Positions 12,403 through 22,520 of a DNA stretch of 64,000 nucleotides are shown here, one piece after another. The notes below the pieces were generated by a model. That model had not been told where the DNA came from and did no database searches. It saw only the letters and a program-made list of their open reading frames with translations. A program made the position numbers and the translations under genes. Within the stretch, counting starts at the first letter, position 1; each line of letters starts with the position of its first letter. This DNA is from Linnemannia hyalina (Eukaryota > Mortierellomycota > Mortierellomycetes > Mortierellales > Mortierellaceae): assembly GCA_019671135.1 (NCBI GenBank), contig JAHRHY010000001.1, forward strand, positions 3,162,001-3,226,000, in the 5' to 3' direction.

Positions 12403-13109
12403 GATGTAGTGAGTGTGTGGGGTTGAGAGGGGAAGATGAGTGAAGAAGAAAAGAAAAAAGCAAAAAAGAGGCGCGCGACCGTTCTCTTATATCGATCGGA
12501 ATTGTTCTATCGCCTTCCACGGCTCTTCTATCTATTTCTCTGTATGGCGAGGGTATGTCTGATATGATAGCGCCAGCATGAGAGACTTTTCTCGCTTCTG
12601 TGAAACAACTCAACCCGACCCACGTACGGCATGAAATCATACCCCGTACGTGATGATCTAATCAACTTCTTTGTTCTTTTGGCTCTTTCGAGTTCCTTCG
12701 CTGTTGTTCCAGCAACTTCGCCATCCTTCTTTCTTGTCGCCGCCATCCTCATCACTCTCCTCATCACTTCAACTCCTCCATCAGAGAACACCTCAGAAGG
12801 ATCTCACAGGATTACTCAGGCGAAACCCTAAAGACGAACAAGGAAGACACTTCTGGAGAAAGCTGGAAGAAAAGAGTTTATTGCTTCGCCACCACCTTTT
12901 GAGAGGATCAGGTTGAGCCGTACGAAAAGTACAACCTACACCGGGACCTCATGCGCGTAAACATATAGGAAGGAAAGCATCATCCAGACAATGGCACACT
13001 TTATGCGATGAGGCGAATTGGCCAAGCAGGGATATCAGGCGAAACCAGATCCGGAATTTTTTTGTGATGTAGTATTCTCACACGGTGTGAAAAACGTGTT
13101 AGGGGTTAG
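12403..13109. promoter_or_regulatory. Hsp70 promoter and EEF2KMT 3' spacer
   Basis: This 707-bp spacer lies upstream of Hsp70 and downstream of EEF2KMT. No perfect heat shock element (GAA-nn-TTC-nn-GAA) was found. The closest is 12786-12798, where two GAA units are spaced 10 bp start-to-start with CCT in the middle unit. Three near-misses have the two half-sites one base too far apart (for example GAATTGTTC near 12499). No gene is visible. Confidence 0.45.
12486..12491 (-). promoter_or_regulatory. TATA box of Hsp70
   Basis: TATAAG in GATATAAGAGAAC on the minus strand lies 84-89 nt upstream of the Hsp70 ATG, a normal spacing for a stress-inducible TATA promoter. Confidence 0.6.
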
Positions 13110-14905
13110 CTAAGGAAAGTGAAGATGAAAGACCTTGACTGTTTGCACGGTCCCCTCGTCAAAAAAGAAGAGGTGCTCGGTATCTTCCAAAGGGATCTCG
13201 TCAATCTGAACACCCACGCACTCTTCGCCTATTTTCAGCAAGTGTTATCAGTTATCAGTTATCAGTACGAAAAAATGAAACGCGCACCAGTTTCACAATT
13301 TTTACAATTCATCAACTTGTTTTGGAGCTCTTACGGATGCGTATGAAAAAGTCGACAAACGTCTGTGGGTTGCGGATCGCAGATGACATGTAGGCATCCA
13401 CACCTCGGACCAGGAGCGCCTTCAGGACCGACACCAGCGGCACAATGTTTGTTGGATCGTAGGTCTACGTGATCGTCAAAAGCCAAGGATGTCAGCACAG
13501 CTTTATAGACCCATCAACATTACCAGACCCAAATAAGGTGCTCAACGAACAACATACCAGATCAGACAAGATGAGAACTTGTGCTTCCAGGGCCGCGATC
13601 TGCTCGTCCGTGAAGCTTTCCCAGTCAAGGAGACTTGCTGTTGTGGAGCAAGGAACGTTGTCTAACGTGCAATCATACAAAAATGTTAATGTGAGTTTGT
13701 TTTCATCATCATTCGCGCCTATCTGCAAGAATCAACAAGAGGAGCTCTTACTATATCCGATGTTCTGTTGCACCATAGCCAAGACATCATGGTTGCCATC
13801 GGTCAGAGCGACCTTCTTTGCGCCGAGGAGAGCACAGGCGATTCCCAGAAAGCCAACGCCGCATCCAACATCGACCACATTCTTTCCAGCCAATAGTTCT
13901 ACAGTGCAAAAATTGGTGGCAAAATATCAATGTTGAGTATGAGTGGTCGAGAGATCAGGTGCCAAGTGTGCCTTCATTTTCGTTCTTCTTCTTACCAGGA
14001 TGTGCAATGAGATGCTCAGCCAACCAAAAGCTATACAACATCGAAAAAAAATTACGCTGTCAACCTCCATAGCTACACAACGATATACTACCAACATTGA
14101 GAGAAAAAGTCAATATTGCTGTAATCCCGTTACCTTGCCTCCCTAATAATAAAGGAAATAAATAATAAAATGAGTACGTCAATCAATCACAACATGGGAA
14201 CTTTTCTTATCCTATTTACTAGCGACTTACCATGTCCTGAGTCCGGTTGTTCCAGCCGAGATGGTGGTTTGCTCCTCCATGACTGTCACGACCTTGTTGC
14301 ACGATCTGTCCAAGCTGTACGACTTAAAGCAGGGTTTTAACGGTGGACCGCCATTCTCAGGTCTGTTTTCATGCGTTTGAGAATCAACCAGGCAAGTGAC
14401 TTGAGTTAGGACATATGCTCGTTCTCCTAGCACTAACAGTGGCGTACCAAAGCCCTCATCCGCTTTAATAAACATGTTGCTCCAGTACCTTTTAGGCGCG
14501 ACCATCATGAGATCGGTAAAGACTTCAAACATATCGTCCGAGATGTCGTGGATTCCCTCGCTCTCAATCATTAAGATAAGTTTCTTGACGAACGAGTGTT
14601 GATAAATTGGTGATGGTGGATGCTTTTGCACTACTGGGTCATAAAATATCTAAGAACAAGCAGCGGTGTTATTCATTGGCGACTGTGCGAACCATTGACA
14701 TTGCTAGGTGTTTTTCTGCAGAACGGGAATGTGAAGGAACCTGGTCCAGGATGGCCTGTTGAACTTCGGGACTCGTAACAGACGGCGTAATTGTTGACTC
14801 TCCTGAGGTTCCTTCGGGCAAAGACCATTGGAACTGGCGGAGCTGTCTCATTTGCAAGACTTGACGCTTGATCAGCAAGACCAGAGCTTGAGTGTTGTTA
14901 TCCAT
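13110..14905 (-). CDS. EEF2KMT: eEF2 lysine N-methyltransferase (EEF2KMT/FAM86, yeast Efm3 type)
   Basis: SAM-dependent class I methyltransferase of family 16 that trimethylates a lysine on translation elongation factor 2. Eight exons: 14905-14741, 14649-14231, 14142-14134, 14030-13996, 13898-13751 (last base 13752), 13661-13558, 13464-13335 and 13228-13110, giving 375 aa. The N-terminal half shows ILDQ-IFYDPVVQKHPPS, matching the length of the family's KHPPS segment. The catalytic half has TTISAGTTGLRTW then EASFWLAEHLIAHP, and SAM motif I VVDVGCGVGFLGIA followed by the acidic ALTDGNHDVL. Exon 3 is a 9-nt microexon (GGAGGCAAG) needed to keep frame and to read TWEASFW. The stop is at 13112-13110. 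Substrate is assigned by family, not seen directly. Confidence 0.88.
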
Positions 14906-15848
14906 CGGTTGTAATTATTTGATGGGTCCTATTGTGTGATTGAGGTGTGGTTTTTTTATACGTCGAGTTCGTGGGTCAGTACTTGTCATTGTCCGCAACT
15001 GCCAATAGTTAGCCTTCGCCACCTCCAGTATCGACGGGTAGCTGCAAAGTACTTTCTGTGGTTCAGTTGATAGCTCAAAGACAAACAGAGGAAACTCAAA
15101 CTACGCAACATGGACCCGTCATTATTTACGTTTTTTTTTGTTGAACCCGAAAGAAGGAGGAACTGCCCCTCCCCCCAGAGCGAGTCAAAATGGCGAATCG
15201 AGCTGATATCGCACGTCACGCCATTTGCCATGGAGGAAATGTGGGCTGGGAAAAAACTTACAAGTGCAGGAACCACTCTCTGTGTGCGGCAAGGTGCAGG
15301 GAGGGAGCAGGGAGCAGCAGGGAGGATTGTTTGCCCGAAAGTGGGTAAAGGGGACTTTTTTTCGAATATAATGACGTCACTGAGCCAGGGTCGGTGGGTT
15401 GCTGGGTTGCCGTCAAGGGGAGCTTGTCAAGAAGAAGCGGCGAGTGAGTGGGAGAGGTGTGAGAAGTAGAGACCTTCATTTTTCGCATCACTTTTCTTTT
15501 TTTTCTTTTTTTTTCGCATGCACCACCTTTAGACTGTGGGCTGACCTTTTCTCCTCCTTACTCTTTTCTTTTTACGCATCGCTCCCTCTCTTTCTTGTCA
15601 CTCCACACCCTTCCCCTCATCCCCATCGACCCATTTCTATTCTCCTCACACCTTGGACCCTCTTTTCCTCACCTCCTAGTACAGCCACTACCTATCTCTG
15701 CTCCACAGACAGCCAGGCTAACAGGCAGAAAACACACCCGCCTCTCTCCATAGGAGGAACGCCAAGTGTTCTCTTTCTCTCAAACAACAACAAACACACA
15801 CTTACATATACTGGGACGCTCTCCCCTCCTCACAGCAGAAACATAACC
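14906..15848. promoter_or_regulatory. Divergent promoter region with CRE-like site
   Basis: This spacer of about 0.94 kb lies between the EEF2KMT start (minus) and the Cys-rich membrane protein (plus). It contains a perfect TGACGTCA palindrome at 15372-15379, a CRE/ATF-type bZIP site. A pyrimidine-rich leader (about 15480-15720) then runs into the plus-strand gene. I see no other gene. Confidence 0.5.
15372..15379. promoter_or_regulatory. CRE-type bZIP palindrome TGACGTCA
   Basis: This is a perfect 8-bp ATF/CREB palindrome about 470-560 bp upstream of the plus-strand gene and about 470 bp upstream of EEF2KMT. Its placement in a divergent promoter makes it a plausible site; binding is not shown. 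Confidence 0.35.
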
Positions 15849-15929
15849 ATGGACTATCCACACTCACTCATATCCCTCACCAGCAGGAAACAGCCCTCGC
15901 ACTCGCATTGGACCCCTCCTCTTCCCAAG

Positions 15930-17585
15930 ATGAGATTTGGCCTGTCATCCCTCTTCCTCATCTGGCTCTGCTTCACCCTTCTCTTTGCCACAGCCCACAC
16001 TGGCGCAGATATCGTACGGCCCATTGGAGTCGAAACTGAGGGGCAGTTCGACTTTTACGAGAGTAAGTCAAGCTCCTGGGCTGCCAGGCAGTAGACACCC
16101 TGCCCACTCACACAGAGAGAGACGTACCCATACGACACATCGCTCTTTAATTAATCTATCACCAAACACCAACCAGCAATATCAACAATCAGAGGCAGCA
16201 GCAGCAGCAGCAGAAAGTTTCAAATGAACAAGACACCATTTTGCTCATATGTGGCCGCAGGAATGATAGAGTGTGAGAGACCACCAGCGCAAGACAAATC
16301 AAGGAGTTCTATTATTGCTCTGCACCTACACATGGCTCGAAAGGATACAGGGAGTGAAGGCAAGCGGAACACAGTACCAGAAAAGCAGGCTTGCCTGTCG
16401 TCTTCCTTTTGCCACCAATCTCGACACTGATCACCATTCCTCAAGCTGACATGTTTTGATATGTTTTTGGACCTATTTTTTGTTTCAGACATACAACTAA
16501 CTTGCTGCTTTTACACTCATTTGTTTCATTCTCGGCTTGTAGTGGGGATATGTACAGTTCGAGGAGACGAATGCTGCAGTGACAGGTCATCGGTGGAATG
16601 CCAGGGATGGTTCTGTATTACCGGCAGATGTGCAGTATTGAGATGTGATCAGTGTTTTGATGACCAGAACTGGTTCTGTGGCCGCGTTGAGGGTGCAACA
16701 AAGGACCATGGCATGGCATGCAAACACCGTGCATACCCGGGTCAGTACTGCGACGAATCGACGATGCCCTGTATGAATGGGTCGGCTTGCTCAAACAACA
16801 ACAACACTTGTCAGTTCACGCCCGAGTACGAGAAAGAACACGAGGAAGAGGTCAAGTCACGTCGGATCACGATGGTCGGGATGATCGTCGTCCTGATCGC
16901 CATGTTTGCGGCGATGCGCAAGATGCTCAAGAACGAAGAGGCGAGACGACGACAGATCTGGGAGCCTGTGGATTCGAGTGCCGAGGCTTCGATTTTGAGA
17001 CGGCTGGCTGAGGACACTCAAAGGAGAGTTGCAGGAGGCTGGGGTCAGATCAGTGAATCGTTGGTCGAGGGCGGCAATGCAGCTACTGCTGCTGTGGGCA
17101 CTGCTTTCACCAGGATCAGGAATAATGTTAGGAGTGCAACGGTCGGAAACCGACAAGAGGATTGCGACGACACTCTGGAGATGCTGCCCAACGGACGCCG
17201 CGCACAGACCAGAAGGGAGCTTGAGGCCGACATGAGGGACTTTTTGCTCGAGGGTGATGACGAGGAAGAAGAGGACGTGGATCAGATCCGTGATGAGGAT
17301 GGATTGTTGGCTCACCATCGTAATAGCAGCAGTAGTGGAAGCAGCAGTAGCCATCCTCGAGGAGGATCCAATACGATCTCGTCGACATCTCAAGCATTGC
17401 CCTCATTGCAGCCTACAGGATCTAGAGGCAGCCCCACGGGATTCCCAGATGAGCCACCATCATACGATCAGATCAGGCCCTCCAACAACCAAGGTGCGCC
17501 CAGCTCAATTGCTGCAGGACTCAATATTACCAACCAACAGCATTTGGCACCGTCTTCAGGGTCTTCCTCGTCTTCCTCGTCCTAG
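15930..17585 (+). CDS. Cys-rich single-pass membrane protein, unrecognised family
   Basis: I do not recognise the family. Two exons, 15930-16062 and 16543-17585, join in frame (FYE-M-GICTVRGDECC) across a 480-nt intron, giving 391 aa. Residues 1-23 form a signal peptide (MRFGLSSLFLIWLCFTLLFA). The ectodomain, about residues 45-145, holds a dense set of cysteines (GDECC, CQGWFC, CDQCFDDQNWFC, MPCMNGSACS) that probably form disulfides. One membrane segment follows (MVGMIVVLIAMFAAM, about 165-180), then a basic stop-transfer. The cytoplasmic tail is acidic and then Ser-rich, with a PPSY motif (DEPPSYDQIRP), a candidate WW-domain/Rsp5-adaptor site. An in-frame ATG at 15849 in good context would add 27 residues before the signal peptide; I prefer 15930 because it gives a normal n-region. 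A type I plasma- or endomembrane protein is inferred. Confidence 0.75.
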
Positions 17586-18686
17586 CTAACGTATGAGAGG
17601 AGTAGGAGTCGCGTCAGAGATACCATTGCGTAGAAGCTGGAGAAACACGGATACACCCACACCACACACGCGCGCCCTTTTTTATATGCTCCTTCTTGGT
17701 AGCAAAACCCAATGTATGAATATTCCCATTGTAAAACTATCAACGCAGTTCTCTTTCTCACTGTTATGCTTTGTTATTGTTTTATTGGGAAAAATATACG
17801 GGAAAAGAAAGGGGAACCCGGGCCAAAACACACCGTTCAAGTGACCTTCCTTCACAACGAATAAACAAGACAACTCGAAACGATCTATGCATGCAAATGA
17901 AATGGACCGGCAGTAACAACCAGAACATCGGGAAACAAACATTAAGAAAAATGAACGTTCACATTAATGCACGTTTTTCCATTAACGGGAGCTGGGCTAT
18001 TCACTTTTCAGGTTCCTTCAACAGGGCAGTGAGTGACTGACACGACATTGCAAAAACAAAGGATCAACCCTTATATGTGGTGCAGGGCGAGTGCGAACCA
18101 GAAAGAGTGAAAGGAAATATTCTTTCCCCGTTGTTTTGTGTTTTGATGAGACGTACCACTCGACGAGATGGGAGCCAGAACACCCATCGTTTTTCTTTGC
18201 AACGCATAGATCGTCACAAATAACACAGACTTGGTTTGCAAAAAAAACCTCTTTGGCAAAGCTGGCTCTATCCGTTGGTCAGCAAAAGAAATGGTACCTT
18301 TGGACTGGATTATTGTTGTTGCTTTTTTCTTTTTTTAATAATGTTCGGTGTGCTATGTACGTGGGACTCTGCCTATTTGTTTGTTTGTTCGGCGTTTTGT
18401 AACAAAAAAATATGGACAAACGGAATTACCGCTGGAAAGAGAAAGAGAGACGGAGGGATTAAAAAGCAATGCGAAAAGAATGGATGGATTGTAAAGCACA
18501 AAAAAACAAAAGGACTCTGGCCGTTTCCGTGGTATAGATATAAAAGCGAGCGAATGGGGTTTGTGCAGAGAGCCAAAATATGAGATATGTTACAATAAGA
18601 GATACAAAAAAAGCGCTCTAAAATAAAAGTAAAAAAAAAAAGAAGCAAGCAAGCAGAGAAAAAGTTGAAAGAAAGGGAAAAAAAAC
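17586..18686. other. Convergent 3' spacer
   Basis: This 1.1-kb region lies between two convergent genes, the Cys-rich membrane protein and MET1. It is A/T-rich with scattered A and T runs. Several short open frames exist on both strands, but none has recognisable protein features. It is taken as 3' untranslated and intergenic DNA. Confidence 0.6.
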
Positions 18687-19718
18687 TTATTCCTGAGAGT
18701 CCGTGATTGCCGAAGAGCCTTCCGTCAATCCTCCCAGTTGCTCGGGGTTCTGGGCCAGGGCATCGCAAGCCCAACCGACGATCAGGATTCCAGGAGGTCT
18801 GTATTTGGCCTCCTTGAGTGTCTTAACCACGGTCTCGACTGTGGCCCGGATGCAGCGTTGATCCTTTGCACTGGCTCGTTCGACAATCGCGACGGGCAAG
18901 TCGAGTGGATACCCGGCCCTGATCAAGTCCTGAACCAGATCCTCGAGTCGATGGAGTGCCATCAGAAAGACGGTAGTCCGGTAGGCAACATAGGCCGGCA
19001 TGTCGGGGATGGTATCGAGTTTTCCTGTTCCTGTGCAGACGAGAAACTGAGACGCGATTCCGCGGTGGGTGAGTGGGATCTGGGCCAGGAGGGGTCCTGC
19101 GATGCTAGAGGAGAGACCAGGGACGATGGTTGCTTCGTAACCGAGACGGCGGAAGAATAGGAACTCTTCTCCTCCACGTCCGAAAATGAATGGATCTATT
19201 TTTTTACATGACGTTCAACATCGAGGTTTTAGTATGAAGATCTTTCTTTTTTGCCATCCAAGAAAAACTGAATGTTCTTGTATGTTTTTGCCTCCCACGT
19301 TCATCGGCTTTCAAAACCCCGTCAACAAAGATCCTTTCTTACCTCCTTGCTTCAGACGAACAACCTTCTTGCCCTGCTTCAACGCCTGCGTCGCCCTTTC
19401 AAACAACTCTTGTTGACCCGAAGCCTGGCAGCCCTTATCCTTATTCGCAACAAAAAGCTGGCATTTCACCAGAGCCAAGATCTCCTTGGAGACCAACTTG
19501 TCGGCGAGAACGATATCAGCCCAGTTGGTGATGGCCTTGTAGGCGGCCATGGTCAACAGGTCGGGGTCACCGGGTCCAGCGCCGATCAGCTTGATCTCTC
19601 CGAAGGGAGTAGAAGGAGGTTGGAGGTGGATCTGCTGTGCGGAGGAGAGGGTTGGAGAGTTTAGGCCGAGGGTTGTGTACCGGGGTGAGGCAGGGGGACT
19701 GTCGTATGGGTTGTTCAT
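18687..19718 (-). CDS. MET1: Uroporphyrinogen-III C-methyltransferase (siroheme synthesis)
   Basis: Methylates uroporphyrinogen III at C2 and C7 with SAM to give precorrin-2, the first committed step to siroheme, the cofactor of sulfite reductase. Two exons: 19718-19343 and 19195-18687, encoding 294 aa. Landmarks: GEIKLIGAGPGDPDLLT (SAM-binding loop), VLADKLVS, RLKQG-DPFIFGRGGEE (the exon junction falls inside this conserved motif), IVPGLSSSIAGPLLAQIPLTHR, QFLVCTGTG, and RTTVFLMA. The length matches the single-domain CobA/SUMT type rather than the larger yeast Met1, and no dehydrogenase or ferrochelatase domain is seen. The start at 19718 (AACATGAAC) was chosen as the first ATG with good context before the catalytic domain. 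An in-frame open stretch upstream is low complexity. Confidence 0.92.
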
Positions 19719-20451
19719 GTTGTTGGTGTGATTGATCGTCGTGGTTGGTGTTGGCTGTTGGTTGTTTGGTTCCTTGATTGCGAGTCTTTGTCCTTGTGCT
19801 TGCGCGTGAGTGTTCGTATGCTGATGGTGGAGGTGTCTTGCTGTGTTGATGTCTTGGAGTCGAAGGAAGAGTGGAGAGAAGTGAAGAAGAAAGAAGAAAG
19901 AAGAAAAGAGAAGAGAAAGAGGAAGTAATAAGGATTTTATGATTGATATATCAATAAAAAGATCTGGACACTCACTCACTTTGAGTGAGCTGCGTTGATT
20001 CCATCAGTTGGAGATGTCCGAGCGGGGTTTCTTTGCACTTTCAATGTGTCCGAGAAGGGACTTCTGTTGAGCACGACTGCGTGACTGCTGCTCGATTGTG
20101 AAATTGCACCATGAATTGTGCTATCGCCTGTGTCTTCTGAGATCTCATTGGTCGACTCGATCCAACAACTCAAATGGACCCCTTTGATGACTGATGCTTG
20201 GAGAACGGATGTGTTGGTGGCGCCATCCTTCGCCACTCGGAGAAGGCATCAGACAAAGAAAAATCAACGGGACTTTTTTTTCCTCTCCCACCCTTCCTTC
20301 CTTCCTTCTTTCAGACGGGAACAAAAACTATGAGGCTTGTGACAAAAGTATATTTCCCTTATCCTCACAGAAAAAGAAAGATTTGGGCTTAGTTGTTCGC
20401 GCTCTCCATTTCGGCATTCACGTTCGTCGTTCCTGCTGTTTCGTGAACATA

Positions 20452-20526
20452 TGTTTGCACCTCTTCTATCTTGACATGTTATTCCCTTTACATCTGTTTG
20501 CACCTTTTCTATCTCTACATGTTATT
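20452..20526. repeat. 32-bp imperfect direct repeat
   Basis: Copy 1 (20452-20483) and copy 2 (20495-20526) both read TGTTTGCACC, then TTCTATCT, then ACATGTTATT, and differ at about three positions. The period is 43 bp. It lies in non-coding DNA upstream of MET1. Confidence 0.75.
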
Positions 20527-20624
20527 ATTCTTATAAATTTTCTTCATAGTCATAGTTCCCCTTTTTCTTCATCTTGTAATAAAAACATGCTATTCTAGCA
20601 ATTTCACACATTCTCTCTTGTCCA

Positions 20625-20654
20625 CACTCTCCGTCACTCTCCGTCACTCTCCGT
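20625..20654. repeat. Three tandem copies of CACTCTCCGT
   Basis: Three identical 10-bp units stand head-to-tail, followed by a fourth, partial unit (CACTTTC). No function is evident. Confidence 0.8.
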
Positions 20655-21111
20655 CACTTTCTCTCACCCTTACTCACCTCCGGCCCAGAACCTGGCAAAC
20701 AACTTGGCAACTACTCGTGCTTGTGATCCCTTATATCTGTCGATCTTGAGCGATCCCCCTTACCTCAATGCACATCCATCTTTTACCCTCTCCCCTCTTC
20801 ACGTCTTGTGTATCCGCGCTTGTTTGTATTCAAGTTTGGTCAAATCAATCCATTCGAAGAAACAACACAGGTGCAGATAAAAAAAACTCGTACTGGTTTG
20901 AAGGACAAAAGGGATGTCTTGCAAGACGCTTGTGTTAGGATGGGATCAGGAGTAAGGAGGAGCAAGCAAATTCGGTTTACTTGTCTATCACCGTCATACT
21001 ACTGATTTTCCTCTTCCTATGCCCACTTTCATTCCAAATGCTCCTTCAATTATGTTGCAAAGGGTGTTTATTTTTTTAAGTATGTACAGCAGCGAAAAGA
21101 AGGAGAGATCT

Positions 21112-22520
21112 CTAGGCATAGATGCGATCTTCACGGGTCCTGTTGGATCCAACTCGCTTGTCCTGGATCTGCACCACGGCCTTGGAGACATCAACGGCGT
21201 TGGCGACCAGGGGGCAGCCCAGACTGGCAAGACCTTCCTTCAATCCTCTCAATGTTGCTGCTGTGGCCAAGGCCTTCCCGTAGACATGTTCCTGAAGACT
21301 CAGCAGCAGGTATGTGTCGTGCAGTCCACGCACTTCGCACTAGGTTATGGTTCGTATGGGAGAGGTTGAAGGAGAGAGACGGCAAGGTAACGTTAGCAAA
21401 GGTGTTGTTGTTGTCTGCTGTCAATAGCTGATTTGGTTTTCATTTTGGAGAGATGTGTGTATGTGAAAACTTACGTAGCCCATCAAGGCGGCTCCGAGGT
21501 TCTGGACCAGGTTGGGGACTTCAAGCGTAGGGATCTTGGTAACCTATTTCATAGAAACGCACAGACGAGAAAATAAACAATGTTAGTGATCAAACCGAGG
21601 CAGGAGGCTGTCCATGTAAACGTATATGTTTTCGGGCTGCGAGGTTCGGTTCTTACGGTGGTCGATCCAGCTGTCTGCAAAAGGCGCAACCAAGGGTAGT
21701 TGTATTCAGTGTCGGGTGATCCTGACAAGTAAGTTGAAGGAGAGTTGGTATCCAAGATAATGATTCTATCAGGCATATGCAGAGAGTGTCGCGTTAGTGC
21801 CCGTGTTGAATTAACAAAAGACAAATTAAATAGCCACATCCGGTCGACAGCCAAGACAAGAGAACAAACCTGCTGGCCTGGATGTTGTTCATGATAGCTT
21901 TGGCAAAGTTCAAGGAATCCTTGTCCTTGATTTCGTAGTTGCAGGGGATCAAAAGAATTGTTGGGTCGGCGTCCAGTCTGTAGATGTTGCAGCTTGCATT
22001 CGAAGGCGAGTTCACATCCAACGAGTTGTCTTTCTAAAAGTCCATAAAGTAGCAAATTGAGTTAATATTAGCGTACTCCACTCACCCTCAACAAACTGAA
22101 CAAAAGGACGTTAGGTGCATGGTGAGAAAGTGTGTACCAGATCCACTCCAGGCAGGATCAAACTGCCGAGCAAAGTCTTGCCCTGAACGGTGTGCAACAA
22201 GGAACTGCCACCAAATGCCGTGCCGACAATCAAAGTCGAGCACGTCCTGACTGCTGCTGATGAAGAAGGTGCTGAAGTAGATGTAGGTGAATTATCTGTG
22301 CGCCAGAGGAGGATTGGTTTTGGCAGGGTGACGGCCTTATCGACCGACTCTTGAAAGTCCTCCTCGTCGCTTGACTGGTAACGGTGGTGATCTTCGGAAA
22401 AGTCCTAGAGAACGCGATGCATTAGGGATGGAGTGACTCGTTAGTAATGTTTGTCTGACGAGGTGGTGGGCGTTCCTGGTTTTCTCTGGTTACTCCTGGT
22501 TCGTGAGTTGATATACCATT
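21112..22520 (-). CDS. PSMG1: Proteasome assembly chaperone 1 (PAC1/PSMG1-like)
   Basis: PAC1-type chaperone that pairs with PAC2 to guide assembly of the 20S proteasome alpha ring in the cytosol. Six exons: 22520-22518, 22404-22138, 22033-21870, 21765-21657, 21543-21475 and 21339-21112, giving 279 aa. The body matches the family in order: an acidic N-terminus, STLIVGTAFGGSSLLHTV, CNIYRLDADPTILLIPCNYE, ASRIIILDTNSPS, then VTKIPTLEVPNLVQNLGAAL, MGYCEVRGLHDTYLLLSL, and a C-terminus ending DRIYA, comparable to the ...IYT end of human PSMG1. The first coding exon is only the ATG followed directly by the donor GTATAT; it is the one model that joins in phase 0 to DFSEDHHRYQ. All other junctions are well supported; the start exon is less certain. 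Confidence 0.83.

Larger units (their letters stand above)
19719..21111. other. Region between MET1 and PSMG1 with short tandem repeats
   Basis: This 1.4-kb spacer holds the MET1 promoter and the 3' side of PSMG1. It contains a near-perfect 32-bp direct repeat (20452-20483 and 20495-20526) and three tandem copies of CACTCTCCGT (20625-20654). An 86-codon minus-strand open frame at 20236-19976 ends at a donor-like GTGAGT but could not be joined in frame to MET1, so it is not called. Confidence 0.5.

Noticed and set aside
12403..13109. Heat shock elements for Hsp70
   Set aside because: Only degenerate units were found (two GAA at 10-bp spacing, 12786-12798, and half-sites one base out of register), not enough to call a site.
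15849..15929. Upstream in-frame ATG of the Cys-rich membrane protein as the main start
   Set aside because: Its context is good, but it would place 27 polar residues before the signal peptide; kept only as an alternative.
19976..20236. 86-codon minus-strand frame upstream of MET1, ending at a GTGAGT donor-like site
   Set aside because: No acceptor joins it in frame to MET1, and it does not resemble the dehydrogenase domain of larger siroheme enzymes.
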